Source: an uncultured Lachnospiraceae bacterium
Lineage (GTDB): Bacteria > Bacillota > Clostridia > Lachnospirales > Lachnospiraceae
NCBI GenBank assembly: GCA_902489645.1
Contig: CABUAW010000014.1
Coordinates: 1 to 45,849 of the forward strand
DNA: 45,849 nucleotides
Direction of reading: 5' to 3'
In this document: positions 16,380 through 24,242 of the stretch, piece after piece
Layout of the letters: each line of letters opens with the position of its first letter
How positions within the stretch are numbered: position 1 is the stretch's first letter
Position numbers and translations under genes: made by a program
The notes under the pieces: generated by a model
Database searches by the model: none
Told to the model about the DNA's origin: nothing
The model's input: only the letters and a program-made list of their open reading frames with translations

Positions 16380-16385
16380 GATAAA

Positions 16386-16470
16386 GAACTGGTCACGAAG
16401 GCCAGATAATATTTAGGATGAATGAAACCACGAAGGTTTTGCTGTTTTAGGCGAATCTTTGTGGTTTTTG
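16386..16470 (+). promoter_or_regulatory. Leader with twin ACGAA-loop hairpins and an overlapping terminator
   Basis: Hairpin 1 is CTGGTC-ACGAA-GGCCAG (16389-16405). Hairpin 2 is AAACC-ACGAA-GGTTT (16425-16439). Both expose the same five-base loop. The 5' side of hairpin 2 is also the 5' arm of a terminator: AAACCACGAAG (16425-16435) pairs with CTTTGTGGTTT (16457-16467), followed by a T-run (to 16469). Hairpin 2 and the terminator are mutually exclusive, as in attenuators and ANTAR-type antitermination. It does not match a riboswitch class I know. Confidence 0.5.
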
Positions 16471-16517
16471 TCGTTATTCATGCATGAAATAAAAACAGGG
16501 GAAGGGTTAAGTTTAAT

Positions 16518-17198
16518 ATGGAAACGGAAAAAATTATTGAAAAAATTGAAGAATACTGGGATGAACGTTCATCAACCTTTGATAGTGAGCATGATACGGA
16601 AAAGCTGGATGTATGGAAAGACTTTCTCTCAGAGATTCTTGGCGGCAATCGGAGAAAAAACGTGCTGGATTTGGGAACCGGAACGGGCTTTCTTGCCAAT
16701 ATGACAGCCGAGCTGGGCTTCCCGTCAATTGGGCTGGATATTTCTGAGGGTATGATGTCTTACGGTGTGAAGCATGCCCGTGAAAAGGGGCTGAATACAG
16801 TATTTATGCGGGGAAGTGCGCTGGATTTGCCGTTTATGAATGAAACCGTGGATTACATTGTCAATGCCCGTTTGCTCTGGACGCTGGTGGAACCGGAAAG
16901 CGCGGTAAGAGAATGGAACCGGGTATTAAAACCGGGCGGAAAGGCTTTCAGCTTTCATCGTATGAAAGAGAATGTCGGCATGACCTTTTATAAGGATTAT
17001 TATGAAAGTCCGGAAGTAAATGCAGCGTTGAAAATTGACGGGGCCAAAATCGAAGAATTAATTTCTTTGATGGAAAATAATGGGTATAAAGATGTGAAAA
17101 TTATGAAATTGCCGGAGACGGCGAAGGATGAAACTGTGAAAGCGGAAGAATGGTACGAGCCGTGGTTTGTACTTTGCGGAACAAAACCCGGGGCTTAA
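16518..17198 (+). CDS. Class I SAM-dependent methyltransferase
   Basis: Cytoplasmic methyltransferase of 226 residues of the UbiE/Methyltransf_11 type. Motif I is VLDLGTGTGF (49-58), the acidic loop follows in IGLDISEGMM, and motif III-like RVLKPGGKAFS comes near residue 140. The acceptor is unknown. It is the first gene after the twin-hairpin leader and ends 17 bases before the lipoprotein gene of an ABC importer, so it is almost certainly co-transcribed with it. This raises the possibility that it makes or modifies the transported ligand, but no metallophore-synthesis genes are present here. The ribosome binding site (AGGGGAAGGG) is weak and somewhat far from ATG 16518. Confidence 0.88.
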   Translation: METEKIIEKIEEYWDERSSTFDSEHDTEKLDVWKDFLSEILGGNRRKNVLDLGTGTGFLANMTAELGFPSIGLDISEGMMSYGVKHAREKGLNTVFMRGSALDLPFMNETVDYIVNARLLWTLVEPESAVREWNRVLKPGGKAFSFHRMKENVGMTFYKDYYESPEVNAALKIDGAKIEELISLMENNGYKDVKIMKLPETAKDETVKAEEWYEPWFVLCGTKPGA

Positions 17199-17215
17199 AT
17201 TCGGAGGAAACGGAT

Positions 17216-18793
17216 ATGAAAAAAAGAACAATAAGTATTTTTTTGGCAGCGGTGATATGCGCATCGTCTTTGACGGCCTGCGGTTCAGGGTCAAAGGAAA
17301 CAAAAGCGTATGAAAATGAAGCGGGGACTTCGGCGGATGAAAAGGTATTACGCATTGCTTTTCCGGATACGTTGACGACGGTGGATGTGGCAAATATCAC
17401 ATCGGCCACGATGTTAAAAGAAGTTGCAGGCGTATGTGAGACACTGGTTCATGCGGATGATGATTTCACATTACAGCCAAATCTGGCAACCGAATGGGAA
17501 ATGACCGGAGATAACACATGGCAGTTTCAACTGCGGGATGATGTGACATTTCATGACGGAACACCGATGAATGCGGAGGCGGTGAAATGGTCCATTGAGT
17601 GGGAGCTGGAAAACAATTCGGCTTTTGCCGGCGCCACATTTATTGAATCTGCAGAAACACTGGACGAGTATACGATTCAGTTTACAACTTCACAGAAAAC
17701 GACAGATTTGCCGGCGGCCCTGTCCTATGTGGGAACCGTTGTAGTGGCGCCGTCTTCTGTCGATGAAAACGGAAATTTTGTTAAGGCGGTGGGAACAGGA
17801 TATTTCAAACAGGATTCCTTTGATGAAATTTCAGGAACCTTTGAATGTTCGGTTTATGACGGCTATTGGCAGCCGGTGGAAACCAATGTGACCCGGCGCA
17901 TTATACGCAGTATGACCGATTCCGGCGCACGGAGCCTTGCCGTGCAGAACGGAGAAATCGATATTGCTTCGGACGTGCCATTCAGTGACCTGGAAACCCT
18001 TTCCAATTCAGAAAATGTTCAGGTTTCCAAATTTAATACGGCCAGGACTTATTTTTATGAATATAACATGAAAAAAGAGATTTTTCAGGACGAGAACGTG
18101 CGGAAGGCCCTGATTTACGCCATCAACAAAGAAGAAATTGTCAATGATGTACTGCTGGGCGTCGGCGGTGTGCCAAAGGGCATGCTGATGGATGATATGC
18201 CATGGGCCAATCTTGAGGTGGATACCTATGACTATGACCCGGATAAAGCCCTGAGCCTTCTTGAAGAGGCCGGATATACGGACAGCGATAACGATGGCTA
18301 TTTGGACAGGGATGGGAAAAAACTGACGCTGAAATTGATGACATTTACAAAACGTCCGGGATGCCAGTTGATTGTCCAGGCCACTCAGGGGTATTATGCA
18401 AATATAGGAATTGACACATCGGTAGAGGTTCTGGAGTGGTCCGCCATGAATGAACGGATTCAAAACGGTGATTTTGATATGGCCCTCAATTCGGCGGCCT
18501 CGGCCTACATACCGACCCCGGCCTATTATATGGATACTTATTATAAAAATAATGACATTGGGTATGTAAATACTTCAATAAATTCGCTTTTGGATGAGTG
18601 CAAAGCAACGACGGATACGGAGGAAAAATATCGCTGCAGTAAAGAAGCTCAGGCTTTAGCACAGGAGGATGCCGCAATCTTTACTCCTGCTCTGTATGGC
18701 GCCGTCTTTGCATTGTCCAAAGATGTGACAAACTTCCAGTATAATGCGGCGGCCCATGACTTTATTGTGCCTTATGAAACTTCTCTGAAATAG
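17216..18793 (+). CDS. ABC transporter substrate-binding lipoprotein (SBP family 5; nickel/peptide type)
   Basis: Extracellular solute-binding lipoprotein of 525 residues. A type II signal peptide ends in the lipobox SLTAC with lipid-modified Cys22. The mature part is an SBP_bac_5 (cluster C) protein: WQFQLRDDVTFHDGTPMNAE is the family signature, and NVRKALIYAINKEEIV follows in the second lobe. The loop DSDNDGYLDRDG near residue 360 resembles the Ca-binding-like loop seen in many peptide-binding members. Family members bind oligopeptides, dipeptides, nickel or metal chelates; sequence feel and operon layout suggest NikA-like, but peptide uptake is equally possible. I start at ATG 17216, behind GGAGG. 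First of five transporter genes. Confidence 0.9.
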   Translation: MKKRTISIFLAAVICASSLTACGSGSKETKAYENEAGTSADEKVLRIAFPDTLTTVDVANITSATMLKEVAGVCETLVHADDDFTLQPNLATEWEMTGDNTWQFQLRDDVTFHDGTPMNAEAVKWSIEWELENNSAFAGATFIESAETLDEYTIQFTTSQKTTDLPAALSYVGTVVVAPSSVDENGNFVKAVGTGYFKQDSFDEISGTFECSVYDGYWQPVETNVTRRIIRSMTDSGARSLAVQNGEIDIASDVPFSDLETLSNSENVQVSKFNTARTYFYEYNMKKEIFQDENVRKALIYAINKEEIVNDVLLGVGGVPKGMLMDDMPWANLEVDTYDYDPDKALSLLEEAGYTDSDNDGYLDRDGKKLTLKLMTFTKRPGCQLIVQATQGYYANIGIDTSVEVLEWSAMNERIQNGDFDMALNSAASAYIPTPAYYMDTYYKNNDIGYVNTSINSLLDECKATTDTEEKYRCSKEAQALAQEDAAIFTPALYGAVFALSKDVTNFQYNAAAHDFIVPYETSLK

Positions 18794-18824
18794 ACTGAAA
18801 AATGACATTTTTGGAGCCTTACTT

Positions 18825-19772
18825 ATGATGAAATACATTGTTAAACGAATAATCACTGTTTTTGCCGTACTTTGGATGGTGGCGACGTTGACCTACTTTA
18901 CGGTCCATGTAACTCCGGGAGATACTGCGACGGCCATTTTGTATTCGATTGGCGGAGAAAGCGCGGTCAACAGCGAAAATCTTGAGCGTGTGCGGAGTAA
19001 ATATGATTTAGACCGTCCGGTTTACGAGCAGTATTTTGAATGGGTCATCAATGCCTTTAAAGGGGAGTTGGGAACCTCCTATAAATATAACAAGCCGGTA
19101 TCTTATATGCTGAGACTCCGTGTGCCGAATACGCTGCGGTTGGGATTTGCGGCGGTGGCGTTATCCGTGGTTATTTCTATTCCATTTGGTATTGTCAGCG
19201 CTTTACATCACAATGGTGTGTTTGACCATGTGGGAAGGATTTTTACTTTATTAATTTCCTCATTTCCCTCCTTCTGGGTGGCGATGGTACTTATCATTGT
19301 CTGTTCGCTGAAATTGAAGCTGCTGCCGGTAGGCGGCATGCAGGGGCCGCAGAGTATCATTCTTCCGGCGGTAACCCTGTCTATGGGAATGACGGCGGCG
19401 ACAACCCGTATGATGCGCAGCAGTATGCTGGATGTCATGGGTCAGGATTACATATGGGTATCCAGAGCAAAGGGACTGAAATGGAATAAAGTTATGACAC
19501 GCCATATGCTCAGAAATGCGCTGCCTCCGATTATTACCGTGATTGGACTTCAGATTGGCCATGTGCTTGGCGGAGCCGTTATTATTGAAAATATTTTTTC
19601 ATGGCCGGGGGTAGGCGGACTTTTAATTGACGCCATCAATGCGAAGGATACGCCGATGATTGAAGGCTGCGTTTTATTGATTGCTTTCGGTTATGCCATA
19701 ATTAATCTGGTCGTGGATATTCTCTATGCCTGCTTGAATCCGGAACTGAAACTGACCGGGGAGGACGCATGA
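18825..19772 (+). CDS. ABC importer permease (DppB/NikB type)
   Basis: Inner-membrane subunit of 315 residues with six predicted helices. It has the DppB/OppB N-terminus (ending YFTVHVTPGD) and the cytoplasmic EAA-like loop SRAKGLKWNKVMTRHMLRNA that docks on the ATPases. The start is ATG 18825 or 18828; both are in frame and only a weak GGAG precedes them. Its stop overlaps the next permease start by four bases. It forms the membrane pore with the neighbouring DppC/NikC-type subunit. Confidence 0.92.
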   Translation: MMKYIVKRIITVFAVLWMVATLTYFTVHVTPGDTATAILYSIGGESAVNSENLERVRSKYDLDRPVYEQYFEWVINAFKGELGTSYKYNKPVSYMLRLRVPNTLRLGFAAVALSVVISIPFGIVSALHHNGVFDHVGRIFTLLISSFPSFWVAMVLIIVCSLKLKLLPVGGMQGPQSIILPAVTLSMGMTAATTRMMRSSMLDVMGQDYIWVSRAKGLKWNKVMTRHMLRNALPPIITVIGLQIGHVLGGAVIIENIFSWPGVGGLLIDAINAKDTPMIEGCVLLIAFGYAIINLVVDILYACLNPELKLTGEDA

Positions 19773-20623
19773 TGCAAAAACGGAAGAAAAAGATAGTCAA
19801 TCGAAAAAACTATATTTTATATATAGGAGCGGTTTTGTCGGCGCTTATCGGATTCATTACTATTTTTGCGCCCTTTCTGGAACCCCATGACCCGACGAAA
19901 ATGGAATTATCACAAAAGTTTATCGCACCCTGCCGGGAATTTATCTTTGGAACGGACCACCTTGGAAGAGATATACTGAGCCGGGTTATTGAAGGCTCCA
20001 GGGTATCTCTGTCCGTAGCGGTTCTTGTCGTCTTTTTAAGCGCGGTGCTGGGCGTTGTTTTCGGGATGATTTCCGGTTATGCCGGGGGCGCCGTGGATAT
20101 GTTTATCATGCGGGTTGTGGATGTGCTGCTGGCTTTTCCGACAATTATTTTTGCGCTGGCCTTATCGACGATGATGGGAACCGGGCAGATGAATCTGATT
20201 ATTGCCATTACCTGTATCCAGTGGACACGGTATGCCCGGATGGCCCGGGGGGAAACGCTGATGCTTAAAAATGCCGAATATGTGGAGGCGGCCAAAAGTA
20301 TCGGCAATCATACGGTACAGATTCTTGTGAAATATATTTTTCCGAATGTCATTTCTAAGATTATCATTTTAGCATCGCTGGATATCGGAACTATTATTTT
20401 GTACTGTGCTTCTCTGAGCTTCCTGGGATTGGGAGCCCAGCCGCCGTCACCGGATTGGGGCGTCATGATTAGCGAGGGAAAGGATTATATGCAGTATGCG
20501 CCGTGGCTGACCGTGTTTCCGGGGCTGGCCATTGCGGTTTCGGCCCTGGCTTTCAATATGCTCGGCGATGGCCTGAGAGATATGCTTGACCCGAGAATGA
20601 AAGAAGTGGTGAGGACAGATTGA
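19769..20623 (+). CDS. ABC importer permease (DppC/NikC type)
   Basis: Second inner-membrane subunit, 284 residues with six predicted helices. It has the OppC N-terminal segment (FLEPHDPTKMELSQKFIAP) and FGTDHLGRDILSRVIEGSRV, a hallmark of DppC/NikC proteins. An EAA-like loop, YVEAAKSIGNHTVQILVKYI, contacts the ATPase. It is translationally coupled to the upstream permease and ends one base before the ATPase start codon. Confidence 0.93.
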   Translation: MMQKRKKKIVNRKNYILYIGAVLSALIGFITIFAPFLEPHDPTKMELSQKFIAPCREFIFGTDHLGRDILSRVIEGSRVSLSVAVLVVFLSAVLGVVFGMISGYAGGAVDMFIMRVVDVLLAFPTIIFALALSTMMGTGQMNLIIAITCIQWTRYARMARGETLMLKNAEYVEAAKSIGNHTVQILVKYIFPNVISKIIILASLDIGTIILYCASLSFLGLGAQPPSPDWGVMISEGKDYMQYAPWLTVFPGLAIAVSALAFNMLGDGLRDMLDPRMKEVVRTD

Positions 20624-20624
20624 T

Positions 20625-21632
20625 ATGGAAAAATTGCTGGAGATAAAAAATCTGGATGTGGGATTTCTGATGGGAAATCAATGTGTACAGGTATTGAATC
20701 AGGTGTCCTTTGATATTTATGAAAATGAAGTTTTAGCCGTGGTTGGCGAGACCGGATGCGGCAAGTCGGTAACGGGAAGCGCCATTCTCCATCTTTTGCC
20801 GGAAAATGCGGTAATCGAAGGTGAAGTTTATTATAAAAATGAGGAAATTCTTCAACTGCCGGAGGAAGTCTTTCGTAAATTTCGTGGGAGGGATATTGCG
20901 GCCATACCCCAAAGCCCTTCCACATCCCTGGACCCGATGATGACGGTCGGCGAACAGGTGGCCGAATGTGTGACCGGAGGATACCGTCAGAAAAAAGAGG
21001 TCAGAGAGAATATTCAGACAAAGGTCCGTGGAATTTTTACCCGGCTGAAGCTTCCGGGAGAACGGAAAATCTGCCATTCCTATCCATGCCAGCTCAGCGG
21101 CGGCATGAGCCAGCGGGTACTCATTTCCATGGGGGTGATTACTGAACCCAGATTACTCATTGTGGATGAACCGACCAAGGCCATCGACTGGATTTTAAGA
21201 AAAGAAGTGGTCGATGTGCTTCGGCAGATGAAAAATGAAATGAAATGCTCCATGATGCTGATTACCCATGATTTTGGCGCGGCTTATCAGATTGCAGACC
21301 GGATTGCGGTTATGTATTGCGGTCAGGTTGTCGAGATAGGGAAGGCTGATGCGATTTTAAATCATCCGTGGCATCCGTATACGAAGGGCCTGATTGACGC
21401 GCTTCCGTCCCGGGGATTTCATGTGATGGAAGGTTTTATGCCTTCTTTTTCCGATTTGCCGGAAGGGTGCCGTTTCGCGCCGAGGTGCGCCCGGTGTCTG
21501 GAACGGTGTCGTCGGGAGGTCCCCGGAATGTATACGACAGGAAATGGGCGCCAGGTGCGCTGCTTTTTGTATGAAGAAAGCAGGGCAGCCTATCGCAGTC
21601 CCTGTGTGGAGGAGGCGATGTTTAATGCTTGA
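20625..21632 (+). CDS. ABC importer ATPase (DppD/OppD/NikD type)
   Basis: Cytoplasmic ATPase of 335 residues. Walker A is GETGCGKS (41-48), the signature is LSGGMSQR (157-164), Walker B is LLIVDEPT (177-184), and the H-loop is ITHDFG. The C-terminal oligopeptide/nickel region carries a cysteine-rich segment with the spacing CRFAPRCARCLERC, the iron-sulfur or metal-binding tail known from OppD-like proteins. The D-loop is KAID rather than SALD. The start is ATG 20625 without a strong ribosome binding site, probably reached by coupling from the gene ending at 20623. Confidence 0.93.
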   Translation: MEKLLEIKNLDVGFLMGNQCVQVLNQVSFDIYENEVLAVVGETGCGKSVTGSAILHLLPENAVIEGEVYYKNEEILQLPEEVFRKFRGRDIAAIPQSPSTSLDPMMTVGEQVAECVTGGYRQKKEVRENIQTKVRGIFTRLKLPGERKICHSYPCQLSGGMSQRVLISMGVITEPRLLIVDEPTKAIDWILRKEVVDVLRQMKNEMKCSMMLITHDFGAAYQIADRIAVMYCGQVVEIGKADAILNHPWHPYTKGLIDALPSRGFHVMEGFMPSFSDLPEGCRFAPRCARCLERCRREVPGMYTTGNGRQVRCFLYEESRAAYRSPCVEEAMFNA

Positions 21633-22389
21633 GATTTCACATTTGAGTAAAACCTATACCTCGGGACTTTTGGGAAATAAACGGGTGGAAGCTGTAAAGG
21701 ATGTTTCTTTTCAGGTAAATGCCGGAGAGATTTTTGGGTTGATTGGCGAGAGCGGCAGCGGAAAAACGACGCTTACCCGGATGATTGGAGGTTTTTTAAA
21801 ACCATCTTCGGGGGAAATATTCTTTGAGGGAAAGAACCTGGTAAGGGCAAATGGGCGGGAATGGCATGCGCTGCGCCGGGAGATACAGTTTGTCTTTCAG
21901 CATCCCCAGATGACCTTTCATCCCCGGCGGGATATTTATTTTGCCTGCGCCGAACCGATTCGTCTCTACCATCTGGACAGGCATATGAGTGAAAAAGAAA
22001 TGATACGGCATATGCTTGGCCGGGTCGGAATCCCGGAGGACCAATGGCATAAATATCCCCATGAAATCAGCGGCGGCCAGGCCCAGAGAATTTCGATAGC
22101 CAGAGCCTTATCCCTGAATCCGAAATTGCTGGTTTGTGATGAGCCGACCTCCATGCTGGATGTCTCTGTTCAGGCGCAGATTCTGCGTCTGCTTTTGCGG
22201 GCCAATGAGAAATATCATGTGGCGATGCTTTTTATTTCCCATGATTTGGATGTCATCCGGGCGGTATGTCAGAGGGTGGCGGTCATGTATCGGGGAGAGA
22301 TTGTGGAAATGGGGACGGTGGCGGAAGTTTTTGGAAATCCCCGGCATGATTATACAAAAAAACTGCTTTCAGCCCATATGCCGGTATAA
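21625..22389 (+). CDS. ABC importer ATPase (DppF/OppF/NikE type)
   Basis: Second ATPase, 254 residues. Walker A is GESGSGKT (41-48), the signature is ISGGQAQR, Walker B is LLVCDEPTSMLD, and the switch His is in ISHDLD. I start at ATG 21625, nine bases after GGAGGAGG, so it overlaps the previous gene by eight bases; the open frame upstream has no such signal. It lacks most of the C-terminal oligopeptide extension, as in short NikE-like proteins. It is the last gene of the importer operon; a hairpin with a T-run follows at 22441. Confidence 0.93.
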   Translation: MLEISHLSKTYTSGLLGNKRVEAVKDVSFQVNAGEIFGLIGESGSGKTTLTRMIGGFLKPSSGEIFFEGKNLVRANGREWHALRREIQFVFQHPQMTFHPRRDIYFACAEPIRLYHLDRHMSEKEMIRHMLGRVGIPEDQWHKYPHEISGGQAQRISIARALSLNPKLLVCDEPTSMLDVSVQAQILRLLLRANEKYHVAMLFISHDLDVIRAVCQRVAVMYRGEIVEMGTVAEVFGNPRHDYTKKLLSAHMPV

Positions 22390-22396
22390 AGAAAAC

Positions 22397-22424
22397 TTGT
22401 ATATTTCTGAAAAAGTGGTAAAAT
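22397..22424 (+). promoter_or_regulatory. Predicted promoter of the SCP2/ADH/ALDH/activase operon
   Basis: TTGTAT (22397-22402), a 16-base spacer, and TAAAAT (22419-22424). Transcripts would begin near 22431 and pass through the hairpin at 22441. Confidence 0.45.
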
Positions 22425-22440
22425 AAAAGTAATGTTTAGC

Positions 22441-22489
22441 AAGGTCTTTTAACGGTTTGCGGGAGGGCGGATTGTCAAAGGACCTTTTT
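22441..22489 (+). terminator. Hairpin terminator or attenuator before the SCP2 operon
   Basis: AAGGTC-TTT (22441-22449) pairs with AAAG-GACCTT (22477-22486) with one bulged G, followed by a T-run to 22489. It can end the importer operon. If the promoter at 22397 is real, it also works as an attenuator for the next operon. Confidence 0.55.
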
Positions 22490-22540
22490 GTGAAATGGAA
22501 ATATCCATACTACGAAAGCGGGTGAAGAGGTGATAACAGG

Positions 22541-23023
22541 GTGAAAGGATTGGTAAATCAGATTGTTCTCTGGTTTTTGTGCCGGGGCATGGACGTGCTG
22601 GCGCAGGAAGATGAACGGGTCAAAAAAGAAATTCTTCGTCTTCCGGAGGATTACAGAATTTGCCTGAAAACCGGGATGACAAAAATGAGTCCTCAAATAA
22701 GTATGATTGTGAAAAACGGACGGGTACTTCGGATGAAGAGGCCGGATGGTGCGGACCTTACGATTGTGTTTAAAAATACACATACGGCGTTTAAGGTATT
22801 TACCGGACAGATGAGTATTGCGGCCGCTTATGCAGCCCATGGATTTTATTTGAAGGGGAATATTAATACGGCTATGGGTGTGGTGCGCTGTATGGAATAT
22901 GTGGAACTGTATTTATTTCCGAAAATCATGTCAAAAAGGATTTTGAAGCGGGTGGAAAAGAAACAGTTACCGGCTTTGGAGGTTTATGTAAAGGCAATTC
23001 TTGAAAGGGGCGGCGCAGTATGA
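22541..23023 (+). CDS. SCP2 sterol/lipid-carrier domain-like protein
   Basis: Protein of 160 residues. The central part (about 60-125) follows the SCP2 pattern: ADLTIVFKN, then FKVFTGQMSIAAAYAAHGFY, then LKGNINTAMGVV, corresponding to the helix and GxxxxxGxxxxA-type ending of that fold. SCP2 domains bind fatty acyl-CoA, fatty acids or sterols. The N-terminal 20 residues are hydrophobic and could touch the membrane. It starts at GTG 22541 behind GAGGTG. Its stop overlaps the alcohol dehydrogenase start (ATGA), so it belongs to that operon, which makes a lipid-type substrate plausible. Family assignment from pattern only. Confidence 0.6.
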   Translation: MKGLVNQIVLWFLCRGMDVLAQEDERVKKEILRLPEDYRICLKTGMTKMSPQISMIVKNGRVLRMKRPDGADLTIVFKNTHTAFKVFTGQMSIAAAYAAHGFYLKGNINTAMGVVRCMEYVELYLFPKIMSKRILKRVEKKQLPALEVYVKAILERGGAV

Positions 23024-24207
23024 TACCAGGCTATTATGAATTTCAGAACACAGTAAAAATATGTTCCGGAGACCGGGCGTTGGAAAATATATCCTATGAG
23101 CTGGAAGAGAGAAATGTTTCCAGACCCATGATTTTGAGTGATAAGGTTTTAGAGAATATTGGAGCGGTGAATACCGTATTGAAAGCCATGATGGGGACCC
23201 ATCCGGGCTTTGTTTTTTGTGATATACCTGCGGACAGCAGTTTCGAGGTGGTTGCGCGCATTGCGTCATTGTATCGTCAGCATCGCTGTGATTCCGTGGT
23301 GGCCATCGGCGGAGGCTCGGTGATTGATACGGCCAAGGGCGTGTGTATGGCCGTCGGTACCCATGCAAAGAGTCTGACAGAGATTATGGGTATGGAACGT
23401 TTGAAACAGTGGAAGCGGATTCCGTATATTGCTATTCCGACGACCTCGGGAACGGGCAGCGAGGTAACGTCAGTGGCGGTGATTTCGGATACGGACCATA
23501 ATGTAAAGGCGGAATTTATTTCAAGACATTTATTGCCGGATGTGGCCATTTTGGATGCGCGGATGCTGGCGACCATGCCTCAGCGAATTACGGCCAGCAC
23601 CGGGATGGATGCCCTCTGCCATGCCATTGAAGCCTATTCCTGTCTGCAGAAGAATCCGCTCAGTGATGCTTATGCGGTCTCTGCCATAAAAATGATTAGT
23701 GAGTATCTGCCAAAGGCGGTGAAAAATGGACATAATAAAGAAGCACGTCTGGCAATGGCGAATGCGAGTCTGATGGCGGGAACGGCTTTCAGCAACAGCA
23801 TGGTTGGCGGCGTTCATGCGATTGGCCATGCCCTGGGCGGTATATGTCATGTGGCCCACGGCGACGCCATGAATATTTTAATGCCTTATGTGATGGCCTA
23901 TAATCTGGACACCTGCGCGCAGACCTATGGCGAATTGCTGCTTCATTTCAGAGGAGCGGAGGTTTATGCGGCGACGGCGCCGGAGCTTCGGGGCAAAGAA
24001 ATGATTCGCTCAGTGCGCCGGATGTCAGCGTGGCTGAATCAGGTCTGCCATCTTCCGATGACTTTGGCCGAAACAGGAAAGGTGGACCGGGAACAGTTAA
24101 GGGATGTGGCCGAAGCGGCTGTCAATGACGGAGCGATGATTGTCAATCCGAAAGCCATGTCGGCGGAGGATGTATTTCATATATTAAATCAGGCCTATGG
24201 GGCATAA
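23020..24207 (+). CDS. Iron-containing alcohol dehydrogenase (group III)
   Basis: NAD(P)-dependent oxidoreductase of 395 residues that interconverts alcohols and aldehydes. The nucleotide-binding part has GGGSVIDTAKG (97-107) and TTSGTGSEV (141-149). The metal site is complete: D197 and H201 in GMDALCHAIE, H266 in VHAIGH, and H280 in CHVAHGDA, with the 14-residue spacing known from FucO. It is coupled to the SCP2-like gene upstream and followed 35 bases later by an aldehyde dehydrogenase, so the pair can run alcohol to aldehyde to acid or the reverse. Chain length of the substrate cannot be read from the sequence. Confidence 0.93.
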   Translation: MIPGYYEFQNTVKICSGDRALENISYELEERNVSRPMILSDKVLENIGAVNTVLKAMMGTHPGFVFCDIPADSSFEVVARIASLYRQHRCDSVVAIGGGSVIDTAKGVCMAVGTHAKSLTEIMGMERLKQWKRIPYIAIPTTSGTGSEVTSVAVISDTDHNVKAEFISRHLLPDVAILDARMLATMPQRITASTGMDALCHAIEAYSCLQKNPLSDAYAVSAIKMISEYLPKAVKNGHNKEARLAMANASLMAGTAFSNSMVGGVHAIGHALGGICHVAHGDAMNILMPYVMAYNLDTCAQTYGELLLHFRGAEVYAATAPELRGKEMIRSVRRMSAWLNQVCHLPMTLAETGKVDREQLRDVAEAAVNDGAMIVNPKAMSAEDVFHILNQAYGA

Positions 24208-24242
24208 AAAGTCCCGTAGAGTTCAAAAAGGTAGGTGTGGAG

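Noticed and set aside
16386..16470. Known ANTAR element or known riboswitch
   Set aside because: The loops are ACGAA pentaloops and do not show the A1/G4 hexaloop pattern; no T-box, SAM, cobalamin, NiCo or ZTP core motif is recognisable. Kept only as an unknown attenuator.
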